A stretch of DNA of 64,000 nucleotides from assembly GCF_019925205.1 (NCBI RefSeq), contig NC_083564.1, positions 31,782,447 to 31,846,446 on the forward strand, read 5' to 3'. This document shows, piece after piece, positions 37,600 to 50,081 of the stretch (its first letter is position 1; every line of letters begins with the position of its first letter). Both the position numbers and the translations under genes were made by a program. This DNA comes from Metopolophium dirhodum (Eukaryota > Arthropoda > Insecta > Hemiptera > Aphididae). The notes under the pieces are model-generated. The model did no database searches. It had not been told where the DNA came from and saw only the letters and a list, made by a program, of their open reading frames with translations.

Positions 37600-38448
37600 A
37601 TTTAAAAAAAGGTGGATAAGTGGATGTCGCTCTGCTGTACAGTAGGTTACAAGTGGGTCACTGTAATGGATGGTGTTAAATTTGAATTCAATGATATAAT
37701 ATCATTGTATAAGAAAAACGATTCTGAGCGAAAACGATCTGTCAGCCTATGATTTTTACCAAGTATATTTGATGATATTATTGTGAATAAAGTAATTTAT
37801 ATATAACCTATTTACTCGGAGCCTTTGTTTTAAATTTTCAATTTTTAGCCATAAAAGTTAAACATTTTATACATTTTTAACCACAAAATAATTAATAAAT
37901 TATAAATTTGATAAATGTTGTCAAAATTTGAACTTTAAATGCTTATAATTAAAAACTGTGACTAAGGATTTTTAATTTTTTTCATCTGCCTTTGAAACAA
38001 TAACCTAGGAGCCTTCTATTAAATTTTCAAGCTTTTTTAATCAACAGATAAAATTTTATTGATATTTATAGAAAAAAAAACTAAAAAAATTGAAAACTGA
38101 CAATGGCCGTAAACAGCTCAAAAAGAGTCAAAATATTTTGTAAATTTTATGGTGTATAGAAAATGCTAATATAAACATTTAGTCAAAATTTCATGTTCCT
38201 ACGGTCATTTGTTTTAGAGTTACACCAAAAACCAAAATCGATTTTCTCAAAAACAGATTTTGCGTAAAAATTCCCGTTTTTCTTAATTTTTCTTTTGTTT
38301 TTCACGTCGCTTGTGAAAACTACTGTGAAATTTTTACTTTTGACCCCCCCCAAAGTACCAACTAGATTCACTTTCCTATCAGAAAAGTTACTATTGAAGA
38401 AAATACAAGCACTTTTACTGTCCTAAAAGGTGATGACAGACACAAAAA

Positions 38449-38480
<32 letters not shown>

Positions 38481-38545
38481 AATAAAAAAAAAACACACAT
38501 CATTGTAGAATCAATACATTCATCGCTTCGCTCAGAATCTAAAAA
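37600..38545 (+). repeat. Rpt-A copy, near full length
   Basis: Starts with GGTGGATAAGTGGATGTCGC and ends with CGCTTCGCTCAGAATCTAAA. In between come all landmark blocks seen in the other copies: GGGTCACTGTAATGGATGG, ACGATTCTGAGCGAAAACG, TATGATTTTTACCAAGTATA and AAAATCGATTTTCTC. An AAAAAAT microsatellite lies near 38445-38490. The ends have no long terminal inverted repeat, although GATTCTGAGCG occurs near the 5' end and, inverted, at the 3' end. No open frame, so non-autonomous. Confidence 0.7.
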
Positions 38546-38942
38546 AATTCATGTCAAATTGGCACCAGGCTGTCAATTTTTGAACAATTTAGACAACATA
38601 ATCAACTAGAATTAAGTTTATAAAAAAAATTGGAAAGAGGACCTGAGAGCCTGCAGGCATATAGGTTTTGACTTTTAAGAAATAAATAAAAAATTTGAAA
38701 AAAATTCATATCGCATCATGTAATCATGATGAATGTTCAAAAAATCTATATAAAAAGATATACAAGAGTTAAATATTGATAAAAAAAAATTGGAAAGTAG
38801 GTATATAAAATAATTAAGTCCATTGTATATTTTCTTCTCAGTTGTCACCTAGGAACAACAATGTTTATCTAATAAATTAATCTTTGATGAATACACTAAA
38901 TTAATAACCTTACAGATTATATCTAGGAGTGTTTTTGAATTT

Positions 38943-41831
38943 ATGGATACTATTAAAAAGTATTTTATTAAGTCTGTTACAGACAATGGCAATAAATCAA
39001 TGGATGAAAATGATGAATCAAATGTTAATACAATTTGTAACAAGACTCAGGATAAAGAGGCAAGTTTCATCATAATAGAAAGGACAACAAATTTATATTG
39101 TTAAAAGTTAAATTATAAATTGTTTATTATCTAGAATGAGATGATCATTCAATCGTGTTCTGAGTCTATAGACATGACAGATATTCCAGATACAAATAAG
39201 CATTTTTTACATAAAATAAAAGTAAGGTAAAGTAGTTATAAATATCTTATAGATATTTTTTTTTTTATAAATATTAATTATTTAGAGCTTAGAAGAAGAA
39301 AACGACCGTTTGTTGTCAATAATTGAAAACAAAAATATTATAAACAAGGATAGTTTAAAATGTAATTGTAATACCATGCCGGATTTTGCAAATAAAAAAA
39401 TATTACAGTTAACAGATAGGGTACATGAGCTTATGTCAGAATTACAAATAATCAAATCATCAGCATCTGATGACTATGCAAGTATATACTGTTAGTAAAT
39501 AATATAATATTTTAGTATTTATTAATATTTTTAATTAACATTCTAGAAAACAAAGATTTTACAGAAATTAAACAGTTGACTGATAAATATAATTTGTCGA
39601 ATAAAAAGATTTGCAATTACCGTAACCAGATAATGCAATTGAAAAATGATTTGAAAACTACTCAAAATGTAAGAATGGTTTATATTGGGGACTAATATTT
39701 TGTAATTGATATTAATTATTCACAATTTAGGCGTTATCTAATGAAATTGGAGATCCAGCAATGATGCAAACAGTTTTATCGGACACAGGAAAGTCAAATT
39801 ACATAGGACGTGCGCAAAAAATATTGGTATTGCAGCAAAGAATAAACGAATTGCAAGCAAAACAAAGTGATTCAAAAATAAAAGAATTGCATAATTCAAC
39901 TGGTATTATTGTAGTTGTAATATATATTCATAAAATGCACTTCATAGGAAAATATTATTGGATTAGTATACATATTTTTGTTTAGCTAAACATTCTATTT
40001 GAACCTTGATTTTTTATATTTATAGCTATTATTAATTTTATCATAGTAAATTAATGTTTTACATAATAAGTATATTGAATGTACATAACACAAGTTCAAT
40101 TACACCAAACTTGCTTTGGTATAGTTAGTTTTATATTATTTGTTAACTCTATATGATTGAAACTTTGTTCAATTTGTTATTTAAAATTTGGTGTATGTTG
40201 CTGTATAGTGTATTTTGCTGTTTTACCTATAAACTAAAAAAAAATATTTAAAAATCATGTAGTTAATGAAAATAAAATATTGAAATGTCAAAAGTTTTAG
40301 AAAATTAAACTCTATAAAATTTCTATCTTAAATTGTTTAGAAATTAAAAATTACATTGTTTTCAAACTTTTTTGACCAATAAATGTAATTAAATCAAAAA
40401 ATAAAATATATGTAGTCCTTGTCTCTATGAGTCTAATAAAAAAACAGATTTATGATAAATGTATTATCTCAGGGGATATCTTAATGGTTAAATCCTCGCG
40501 GGACACCCTTAATAGATAAGTAATACCATTTATAAATCTGTTCTAACCACTATATTTTTTATAGTTAACACCAAAAAAATGGAGAAAGCACGTAAAGCAA
40601 TTAATGACCAAATATTAAAAGATACTCAATTAAAGGTTAGCGAGTTGGCTAAATCAGAGGAAATTTGGAAAAGACGAAGTAAGGCATTGGATGTAGAAAT
40701 GACTGTTTTAAGAGTGCAAATACAAAAATTATTATCAAAATCTGAATTTGATAACCAACTTATTGATCAATTAAAAGTATTGTTAACATATTATTATATA
40801 AACATAAACATTATATATGTATTAATATTTGTTTTATACATTCATAGGCTGAGTTAAGTAATAATAATAAGCAACGGTTTAAGACAAAAGACTCTGTAAC
40901 TAAACTAGAAGAATCAATTACATTACTTCAGTCAAAAAATGAAAAAGTTTGCTTAAATATACATTAAGAGTTAATATGATTTTATAAATTAAAAAAAAAT
41001 GATTATAGGCAGCAAAAATAATTGAACAACAAACATCTGATTTGAATGATAGAGATATGAGAATATCTCATTTAGAATCTAAAATACTAAACATTACTGA
41101 AACAATTCAGTAAGTAAAAATAGTAGTATAATAATAATAATGATATTATGATAATTCATTAAGTACCAAATACTAAATACTTTACAGGGATCGTAATATG
41201 TGTTCAATAGATTTTACAGATCCTAAAGAAATTTTTATTAAGGTAATGAATTAATAATTAAATATTAATTAATAATATCATTTAGAGGTTATAATATAGT
41301 TTTATTAAATAGAAATTGAATGGATTTGAAAACCAACAACTAGTGGACCTATTAAGCATTGCTCACAATAAAATTTGTGAACATGTTCTAGTTGCTATTG
41401 ATTTTAAAGTAAGTACATTGTAATAAAATTTTTTTATGATATTAACAGAATAACTTATTTAAAAGAATAAATACTTAATGGAAAAACAAAAGTTACAAAA
41501 ATTTGAATCAAAGTTGGGATGCTTAAGTTCATCATTCAAGCAAAGATCAAATAGTATTTCATACCATTTGAAACATGAATTAAATCCAAATGAAAAACTA
41601 ATAGAATTACAAAATAAGTATATAATAAATTTAATAATATAATAGTATATCTACATTAATAATAATTGAGATCATAATAAATTATATTTTATAACATTCA
41701 GACTGGAACTGGTTGAAGAAGAGCGTGCTGCTTTTAAAGAAAGATTAGATACTCTTATAATGTTGAATAAAGAAAATGTACATACGTTTACTCGATCATT
41801 AAACAATATGAAACAGCAGTTAATAAAGTAA
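38943..41831 (+). CDS. CCDC13: Coiled-coil domain-containing protein 13 homologue (12 exons, 512 aa)
   Basis: Exons: 38943-39059, 39135-39221, 39286-39481, 39547-39668, 39731-39902, 40565-40776, 40848-40946, 41009-41109, 41188-41242, 41313-41408, 41466-41617, 41702-41831. Phases agree throughout. In animals CCDC13 is a centriolar-satellite protein needed for cilia formation. The product is almost entirely coiled coil. Two family blocks are recognisable: GRAQKILVLQQRINELQAKQ, and LLSKSEFDNQLIDQLK, which corresponds to the KGRHDDELIDAL-type block. The first intron is of GC-AG type (GAG then GCAAGT). The start is the first ATG of the first open exon. The frame is open back to the acceptor at 38915, so a further upstream coding exon is possible. 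Shorter than the human protein (about 715). Stop TAA at 41829-41831. Confidence 0.78.
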
Positions 41832-42342
41832 ATAAAATACTGAACTGAATCATTTATGTTTAATATAGTTCATGCTTTTTTGTATGGTTAATCATTTTTA
41901 ATAAATTCACCAATTCATAAGAAATACAATTCTTTGAAAAAAGTACGCCGGCGGTACCACCACAAATGTCCAGATGAAACAGTAAGGTTATCTATTATAT
42001 TTTGATAGGTACTGAAAGTTAAAATCCCTCAAGTTTAATTTGTCTGAAATTTGGAGAAATCAATATTTCTCGATATCATCACTAATTGAATCAACAAAAG
42101 CAGCTTATTTATTATATTTATTATTTATTATATGTATAACTTTTAAATTATCATAAATTACTATAATTATGTAACTCAGATATTAGTATTTATTAAAAAG
42201 TAAAAACTAATCTTATACATCAAGTTTAAAATAAAACATTAAATACATTACTAATTGAACACAAATATAATAAAATACACAATCTCTGACAATAAATAAT
42301 AACATTAACATTATTTTGAGTTCAGTCTTTTTTACTTACATA
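41832..42342. other. Convergent spacer between CCDC13 and TFB2M
   Basis: Contains AATAAA directly after the CCDC13 stop (about 41831). A short open stretch near 41930-41985 (YNSLKKVRRRYHHKCPDETV) could be a missed 3' exon of CCDC13, but its phase does not fit the last donor. Confidence 0.4.
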
Positions 42343-44190
42343 TTAATTGTCCTTGTTATTATACTCTTCTAAGTCTATAGAAGAGTTATTTTCAGATTGT
42401 TCAATAATAGAGTCTTCAGGTGTGATTTGTAATGAAGGTAATAATTTAACAATTCTGCTTTCCATTGAATTTAGAAATGGTGAATCATTAAACTCTGGCA
42501 AACTAATAAATTTTAAGAATAATTGTAAAATCTGAGGAGGTGTAAGATCACCAAACTGAGTAAATATTGTGTATCCCTGGGCAATAAAATAAGGTCCACA
42601 ACCAGGTATCCACTGCCTAAAAGTAAAAATAATCAACAAATTATGATAACCTACTTGACAATATAATTGTAATCTATTATAAGAGTACACTTACTCTAAC
42701 ATTGGTATTACAAAATTTTTACGGCTTAGTGTATGATGCTTGACAAAGTACCAAAATGGTTTTAATAAATCTTCTGTTAAGCCTTCTGGGTTTAAAATTT
42801 CTCGACGGCCTACAACTTTTGCTAAGACCATATACTTATCATCTGCTTCTTTTAACTAAAAATTAAATTAAAATTAATATACCTAAAACTTAATATTTTT
42901 AATTAATTTTTAGATAGTGCATATTATATTTTTTGCTAACCTCTTTAAAACGGACATTTTTACTACCAGATTTTGAAATATGTGGTGGAAAAAATGCTTT
43001 CCTTGGATAAGTTTTTAATGACTCTATATCAAAAATGCTTTGAAATAGAATTGTTTGTGTTTTATAATATTTGCTATCAATAATTGGTTTGCAAGAATAT
43101 CTCTAAAAATAAAAAGACACGAAATATTACATAATATAATGTTAAATAAATTAGGTATAAAAACAGAATTCAATAAAAATTAATTTTCAATGTCTTACCT
43201 TAAATACTGATGGTGAAAGTAATAAATAAAATTCTGGTCGACCATAAACCATCAATCCAGTTTGAAATATAAAACTATAGATCAAATAATTCATGAACTT
43301 CTTATTTGGTAAAGAGGCAATTATTTTAAGCGACGGATCTATAAATATTAATTCTTTTTAATTCAGTGCCTTAAAAGTTTATGGAAATTAAAAAAAAATC
43401 ATATACTTTCTTGGTTCCATGGTTGTTGTGGTGTACCAATACTTGATAGAAATTTTGAAACTCTGTCTCCTCGATCCATTCGATCTTGAAATCCAAACTT
43501 CCACAACAAGAGAAAATTCCCATGGTTGATTTTAATTCTATTACCATACTTTGAATTAACTGCCTATAACCAAAATATTATATTAAATATCTTAAATAAA
43601 TAACATTGGTAGGACCATATAAAAAAAAAATGTAATACTAACCATTAAAAATTCTTTGAATACATTATAATTATTTTCATATATGCATATATTGTAATTT
43701 GTTTTTTCCAATAAATGTTGAGTAATTAAACACGGACCAGGGTTGGCTTCAATTATTTCTATTTTTTTGTTACCGTACTTTTTAGTTAAATGTTCAGATA
43801 CCGTATCTGATATATCTTCTAAACAAATTTACAAAATAAATAATAAAAACATAAAAAATATATGCATCTATATAAATAATATCCTTATCATTGGAACACA
43901 CCACAATTAATCAATTCAAATTGTAATAAAAATATTATATTGTATTATATTACAATTTTATTATATCAATTAAACTAATAGGTATAATTTATATTATGTT
44001 ATTATTTACTTGCTACATCATTACAGTACACGAACATGCTCTCTGGATACTTGAGTTTTTTAAAAGAACTTAAATTGTCATTTATATTTGGTACTTTTAA
44101 TGTTGTTGCAGTTGAGGAATAATACCGTTTGCGCCAAGTCCATTTAAAAAAGGACTTAGACGAAATCCAAGCATTCTTTTTTAAATTCAT
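42343..44190 (-). CDS. TFB2M: Mitochondrial transcription factor B2 / dimethyladenosine transferase 2 (7 exons, 416 aa)
   Basis: Exons: 44190-44010, 43818-43643, 43563-43407, 43338-43199, 43102-42941, 42855-42695, 42616-42343. Total 1251 nt. It belongs to the KsgA/Dim1 rRNA methyltransferase superfamily. TFB2M works with mitochondrial RNA polymerase to melt promoters. The N-terminus is basic and lacks acids (MNLKKNAWISSKSFFKWTWR), as expected for a mitochondrial presequence. The SAM-binding loop is IIEANPGPCLITQHL at about residues 82-96. The usual catalytic motif IV (N-L-P-Y type) is degenerate here (ASLPNKK), in line with the weak methylation activity of TFB2-type proteins. The C-terminus, from GCGPYFIAQGYTIFTQFGDL, ends in an acidic tail. 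Placement as TFB2M rather than TFB1M rests on these features and length. Confidence 0.85.
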
Positions 44191-44689
44191 ATTTTTATTT
44201 ATAGTAAATGTACATAACTGTAGTCATAGAATAATTATATAATTAATAATCTAATAATTATCCTGTGCTGCAGTTTATTTTAATTTAAAAATTAATAAGT
44301 ATAGAAAAAGGAAATGAGTAACTAATAACTAAATACCTACTATTTTAATAACTATAAAGTAAACGTGCTTACTTTTATCAATTTATCATAATATCTCAAT
44401 TGCCAAAAATGAAATTAATCTATTCTGCGCTATTATCAATATGTTATTATCAACAAAAAAAGTTTCCGATGAGTGATAAGCACGGACTACAGCACGTGTA
44501 GTATAATATTGTTATAGGTATGTTATAGTAATTACTTATTACCAAATACTTTAAAATTTAAATACTTATTTAAAGTATTTGTTATTACTTATTAGTGAGT
44601 GCGCATTGGATTTTCTTGTCGTTTCGCTTCGCCTTCTGAAAAGGAGTTCCTCGTTGGACGTGAAAATAGCCACAGCGTTATTGCATAAA
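44191..44689. promoter_or_regulatory. Shared bidirectional promoter region
   Basis: Only 499 bp separate the divergent start codons of TFB2M and the PELP1-like gene, so promoters for both must lie here unless hidden 5' exons exist. GC content rises next to the PELP1-like start (GTTTCGCTTCGCCTTC near 44620). No TATA box was evident. Confidence 0.5.
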
Positions 44690-47600
44690 ATGAATTCGCT
44701 AGTCGCATCGTTAAAGGTCTTACAATAAAATAGTTTTCATAACTATACGGTTGTATATTATAATTGACATTTTATATTTTCATAGGCCGATGGAGCAGTT
44801 AACTGGTTTCAGAAACGTTTGAACAATGCTGTTAATTATGGACTTTCTTCTGAAGAATGCAATATGTTTGGTAAAAATTTAAAATCAACTATAATAGTAT
44901 AACGACCTAATGGTTTATAGTTAACGTCCGTCAAATTGTTTAATCTCTGTGCCTTAAATATAATAATGCTCAATTTCAAATATTTTAAAAAGAAAATAAT
45001 AATAGTAAGATAGATAGAAAGTAATAATAGTTAGATCAAAAAGATTATAATTGTTGTCTAAACCAATTCGGATATAGACATATAGTTATTAAAGTAGTAT
45101 CCAATGATAATTTAGGTTATATACTTTTTTCAGACATTTTTATTACATCAACTTTGGCTGATGTTGACATAAAAAAGCAGATGATCAATATAGTACTTCC
45201 AACATTTTTTGATAACTTAATATCAAGGAATGTCAATAAATTGGTAAGAATTCTAAATTATTTATGTTATTACAATCGCTAGCATTGACTTATATTTTAT
45301 TTAAATATTAATTCCTATATCTTAAATGGACTTGCTTTTGATTTCTTGTACCATTTAATTATAGAATAAAACATATAAATTATTGTACTTCAATTTGTTT
45401 GTATAGACTATAGATGCACAAGCAACTCTAATAAGATTGTTTATTAAATATTATGGAGGAACATGCAATCAGTTCAAGGTATCATTTTATTCATTCATTT
45501 ATTTTTGATAACTGAACTAGCTTACTTAATGTATTTGTACAAATATTTTGTTATAGAATGCATTGGATAAATTTACAACTAAAACACTAAGCGAGTATTT
45601 TAATGAAAATAATATTGTTTTCAAAGTGACAAAATATCTTGCTTTATATCCTCAATGTGGTGGTCGTGGGCAACAAGGTATACATCATGCTGAAGCTTGG
45701 ACTTGTCAATTTAATGATTATTTATACTCTGCCAACTATTTTTTGAATCAACTGTATACTAATGTTAATGTAAGAAACATTTATTTAATTAATTTGCAAA
45801 ATTTAAATACGTCTTGTATCTCTATTCATTGTTGATGATTAGTTCTTCTTTGGAACGGATGTGACTGATAATTATGAAGGAAAATTTGATGTGTCAATTT
45901 TTAAATTATCTGAACTTACACAAATGACTCCTAAAGAACGTTATGAAAAGTTGACATCATTATTTATATTTTTCAATACAGCAATTCAATCAATGTTGTT
46001 GTAAGAATACATCTCAGTGTATACATACACATTTACATACTTATAATTTATAATACAGATTAAAAGTGTAATATTATTTATAGGTCCATGTTTTCTACAG
46101 TCAAACATTTTGATTCTAATAAAGTTATTCAATTTGCTCTTTGTACTTTATCTGTTACTTCGGAAAAACTTAATGCTACAATGATTACTGAAGATGTCAT
46201 TGCATTGGAGTCTGTTTTATGGAAATTACACTCTTCTGCCATCAAAACAATTTCAGCTCTTATTAAATGGTATACATTATTTACTTTGTGTTTAAAAGTA
46301 TATTTTTTTTCTTGTAGATTCATTGTTTTTAAACTTTATTGCAAAATAATAAATTATGACATTCATTTTACAGTTGTGGAAGGATTTTAATACCTCAAGG
46401 AACATTAATTTGTCGTATTTTAATACAATCATTAAACATGACACATTTTAATTCATCAAATACTCAATATGGTACCACAAGATCTAAATTGTAAGTTATA
46501 TTTTTATATATCTTATTAGTATTAATGTTGTAATTATTGACAATGTTTTATTTAATTTGTATTCAGGCAACAGCGTGTGTTAACATATCAAGTTCTATGC
46601 TCGTGGCTAGCTGTAGCTGGGTCACAGAGTTCACTCGAATTGTTCAGTGAAAGCTTTACTTCTGGGATTTTATTTGATATCAAATTTGATAAACCATCAC
46701 TAAATTTAGTTGTAAGTTTGTTAAATAAATGGTTATTTAATATTTATTAATCCTATTAAAATATTGTATTTAATACTAAACATTTCATTGAAGGTTGACA
46801 AACAAACAGGTAACAAAAAAAGAAAGAGTGGTGCTCTAAATCAAAAAATTATTAATCAACGCGATACAATTGTTATGCATGATTATCTTGCGAATAAAAC
46901 TGTGTGTAATGAAGCTCATAAAACACTTCAATTATTTTTAAACACCTTGTCTTCAAATTTGAAAGTTCTACAATTCAAAGTATGTTAAATATTTATTTTT
47001 AAATAATTGTTTTATAATATTGTTAACATACATTTTTTAGATTTTTCAAAGTACAATCATGGGTTTGCTATTAGAAATTATTAAATGTCAACGACCAAAT
47101 GATTTTCCTCTACCGTATTATGACGATTTGTGTCGTCTTAACTTGTACAAATCATTATTAGCTTTGATTATATCACCACATCCACAATGTATTACACATA
47201 CATCTGTTGCATTACGTGTTTTTACTTTTGGTACAACTGATCGTAATGAAAAAGTAAGTATTTATGTATCATGTATTACTATACGTCTATACATTTTTTC
47301 ATTACTTTAAATGTTTCTGATTTTATTGATATTCAGGTAAAAGAAGTCTGTAGATCATCATTAAGCGAGCTTGAACACATTATCCGTCCACGTAATGATA
47401 CACTATTTTTCCCTCTTGAAAATGAAATAGAAATTCCGACATGTGCTCAAAATACTATACCAGAAAATAAAACTCATTTTTTAAATGAAATAGTTGAAGA
47501 TTCGACTGTACCCATTAAAGTAAAAGAATTAAAAAATGCTCAATCAAATATAATTCCACAATCTACTCAAAGTAATATATCAGAGAACAAAACTGAAATA

Positions 47601-47951
47601 ATAAATGAAATAGGGGAAGACTCTACTATACCCACTAAAGAAAAAGAAGTTAAAATTATTAATATTGAGAATGTCCAGTCCAATACAATTCCACAATCTG
47701 TACAAAACACTATCCCAGAAAACAAAATCAATATTTTCAATAAAATCGTTAAAGATTCAACTTTACCCATTGAAGTAAAGACATTGTTAGACAATGTTAA
47801 TACTGAAAATGTTCAGCCAAATACTGTAATAGAATCTATGGATGCTGATAACAGTATGGATTCAAGCTCAGTTGACAAATCATTAATTAACAAAGATTCA
47901 GAGGATGAAGATTATACAGATATGCTGAATGACTTTATAGACAGTGATTAA
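44690..47951 (+). CDS. PELP1: PELP1/Rix1-like ribosome biogenesis protein (12 exons, 708 aa)
   Basis: Exons: 44690-44716, 44786-44870, 45134-45243, 45407-45478, 45557-45769, 45843-46000, 46084-46269, 46374-46490, 46567-46711, 46794-46979, 47041-47253, 47337-47951. Total 2127 nt, phases consistent. PELP1/Rix1 is the scaffold of the complex that works with Las1L and TEX10 in processing ITS2 and maturing the 60S subunit. The helical-repeat body includes YFNENNIVFKVTKYLALYPQ, the conserved Gln/Gly stretch GGRGQQGIHHAEAW, and DDLCRLNLYKSLLALIISPH. A basic patch GNKKRKSG at about 420 may be a nuclear signal. The C-terminal 200 residues are low in complexity, with three repeats of about 40 residues and an acidic end (SEDEDYTDMLNDFIDSD). 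That is the position of the acidic tail in PELP1, but without its Pro-rich character. Confidence 0.8.
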
Positions 47952-48049
47952 GAATATAAACATAACTTTTATGACTCAGAATAAATTTTAAATATTTTAT
48001 ATTTTGCACTTGATAATATGTTATCACACCTTATAATTGAATATATATT

Positions 48050-49035
48050 ATATTAGCTGATCCTGTGCACTTCGTTACCCGTTAAATGTACCAACTCTAT
48101 ATGACTCAAACTTTGTTAAATTCGTTATTTAATATTCGGTGTACGGTGTTCAAAATTTATCTTAACTTTTCTGATGCCTGGAATAAAAATTCTGATTTGC
48201 AGCAGTATATTATCAGGTAGGCAATCTACCTGCGCTAGATCGCGGACCCAGTGCGGTTTGTACGTAAGTGTATGATTTAACTCTAAAGTATCAAAGTTAT
48301 ACCAAGTTTATTTTGATATAATACGGCGGATTAATGTAATCAATTAATACATAGTCCTAACCTAACCTAAACGTACTAAATTCCGACGAATAAAAACCAA
48401 ATTTAACTCTTTTTAAATTAGCCTATCTTCTTCACAGAGATCTGCACACAAACGTATATATTTTAATATGGGCTATAGCTGATCCTGCACACTTTGTGGC
48501 CCGTAAAAAATGACGACTCTTAAACAAATTGTGATTGTTCAACTTCTTTTTGGTGTAACTCACTGCAGTAAGTGCAACTCAGCGTCTCAGCCACCCTGGT
48601 AGGCAATGTGTGAAAATTCGATTTGATGCATGCTTGTACCTGATCTGCCCGATTAACCAATAGCAACCAATAATAAATACTATTTCTATTAATTATTTCT
48701 TCTATAACCAATAGCAATCATTTATAAACAAATATTTCCATCATAAATCTCAAAATCCCTGTTTGAGTATTTCTATTAATTGAATGTAGCGTGATGTTAT
48801 ATAGCCTATGACTTTCCTCAATGAATGGACTATCCAACAAAAAAATAATTTTTCAATTCGAACCAGTATAGCTTCTTTAAGCCCCTTACAGCCCTTTTTT
48901 TAGTAATAAAAAGTAGCCTATGTTTTTTCTCAGTGTCTAAACTATCTATGTACCAAATTTCATTTAAATCGGTTCTGTAGTTTCGGAGCCTATTCAATAC
49001 AAACAATCAAATCTTTCCTCTTTATAATATTAGTA
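48050..49035 (+). repeat. Interspersed repeat Rpt-B (copy 2)
   Basis: Starts near GCTGATCCTGTGCACTTCGT and follows the 20.2-20.9-kb copy block by block: GGTAGGCAATCTACCTGCG, GATCGCGGACCCAGTGC, CACTGCAGTAAGTGCAACTC, TTCAATTCGAACCAGTA. It then ends with ATCGGTTCTGTAGTTTCGGA and a final TATAATATTAGTATAGAT at about 49023-49040. No coding frame. Probably a non-autonomous element or the truncated 3' part of one. Confidence 0.65.
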
Positions 49036-49040
49036 TAGAT

Positions 49041-49770
49041 TATACCTACATAACCTCAAGCAAAAACATTGATCTGGGTATTGTCATTATCTCATTCTAT
49101 TTGATATTTAGTATTTTAGTGTCATATTTTATTTGTATTTGTATATATTTTTAATTTCAATGAAATTATAACATAAAAATGTTAGTTAAATTAGTGTATT
49201 CTTAATGATCTTGGCAACCTTAGTAATCCATAAAAATTAAAAAGTCACAATCAGCTAGTAGAATTTATCTTCCAAATTTTTGTAATTAAAATTTTCAACC
49301 AGAATCTGTGGTATATTTAAAATATGTATAAGTATAAATTGGATCTTTTCATGATAACTAATTGCTAAACCCTTACTAAGGCAATTTAGTTGTTTGTATC
49401 AGAACAAATTTTTTTGATAATCCAGGCTCTAGCAGTATTATAGTATACATGGCTAAATGGTTCATTATATGTACAGTACTATAATACTATAAAAGAGAAT
49501 ACTATACTAACGCCAACAAGAGAACGCTTCTGGGCGGCGACCAAAATTTGTCCGATCTTGCGCATTTCTACCACTTAACCTTCCCGAACGCTGGCCGCCG
49601 GTTGTGTGTAGCAAGTGGGGGAATTTATGGCGGCGACCAGATGATAGAGTGGGAGAAATTTGGGTACGATACCACGGAGCTCAGTCATTTGAATGTACAA
49701 ACGAGAAGTGCTCTCTCGGTGGCATTAGCATAGTAGAAAATCAATAGTTAATAATATAAAACAAAAATTT
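49041..49770. other. Spacer with an unexplained GC-richer patch
   Basis: 49500-49735 is richer in GC than its surroundings and carries GGCGGCGACCA twice (near 49530 and 49630). It has an open frame with no splice or homology support. It may be part of another repeat. Nothing else was recognised. Confidence 0.35.
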
Positions 49771-50032
49771 AGCGGGACAAAGTGGACCAAGGTGCCGGTT
49801 TGAACCTCGGTCTCGGGCGGCACTTTACTTCGAGCAGTCACAGTGTGTGAAGAGAGTGGCGGCCTCCCCCACCCGGGCATGGTAGATAACTACGGGTGCC
49901 CACTTGAAAATTTTGCCAAACACAAAACGTGTTCCTCCAACCGTTCCCTACCGTTCCAAAAACCCTACAGTACCATTCTACAGCTAATGGCCTCAGTTGC
50001 CGAGCTAAAGACCAATAAAAAAAAAAAAAAAC
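49771..50032 (+). mobile_element. tRNA-Ser-like SINE, old diverged copy
   Basis: Aligns by eye with the body and tail of the SINEs at 8.1 and 21.5 kb: GGGCGGCAC, CCCCACCCGGGCATGG, CTACGGGTGCCC, TTTTGCCAAACACA, CTAATGGCCTCAGTTGCCG, then a run of A's from 50016. The head is shortened by about 35 nt, losing most of the box-A half, and many positions differ. No clear target duplication. It is therefore much older than the other two copies. Confidence 0.75.
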
Positions 50033-50081
50033 AGTAATTTAGATATTTGTTTTTGTTTTTATTAAATATAATAATTTTTTA

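Noticed and set aside
41930..41985. Possible thirteenth CCDC13 exon (YNSLKKVRRRYHHKCPDETV)
   Set aside because: It looks protein-like, but no AG acceptor gives the phase needed from the last donor, and the previous exon reads straight into a stop near an AATAAA.
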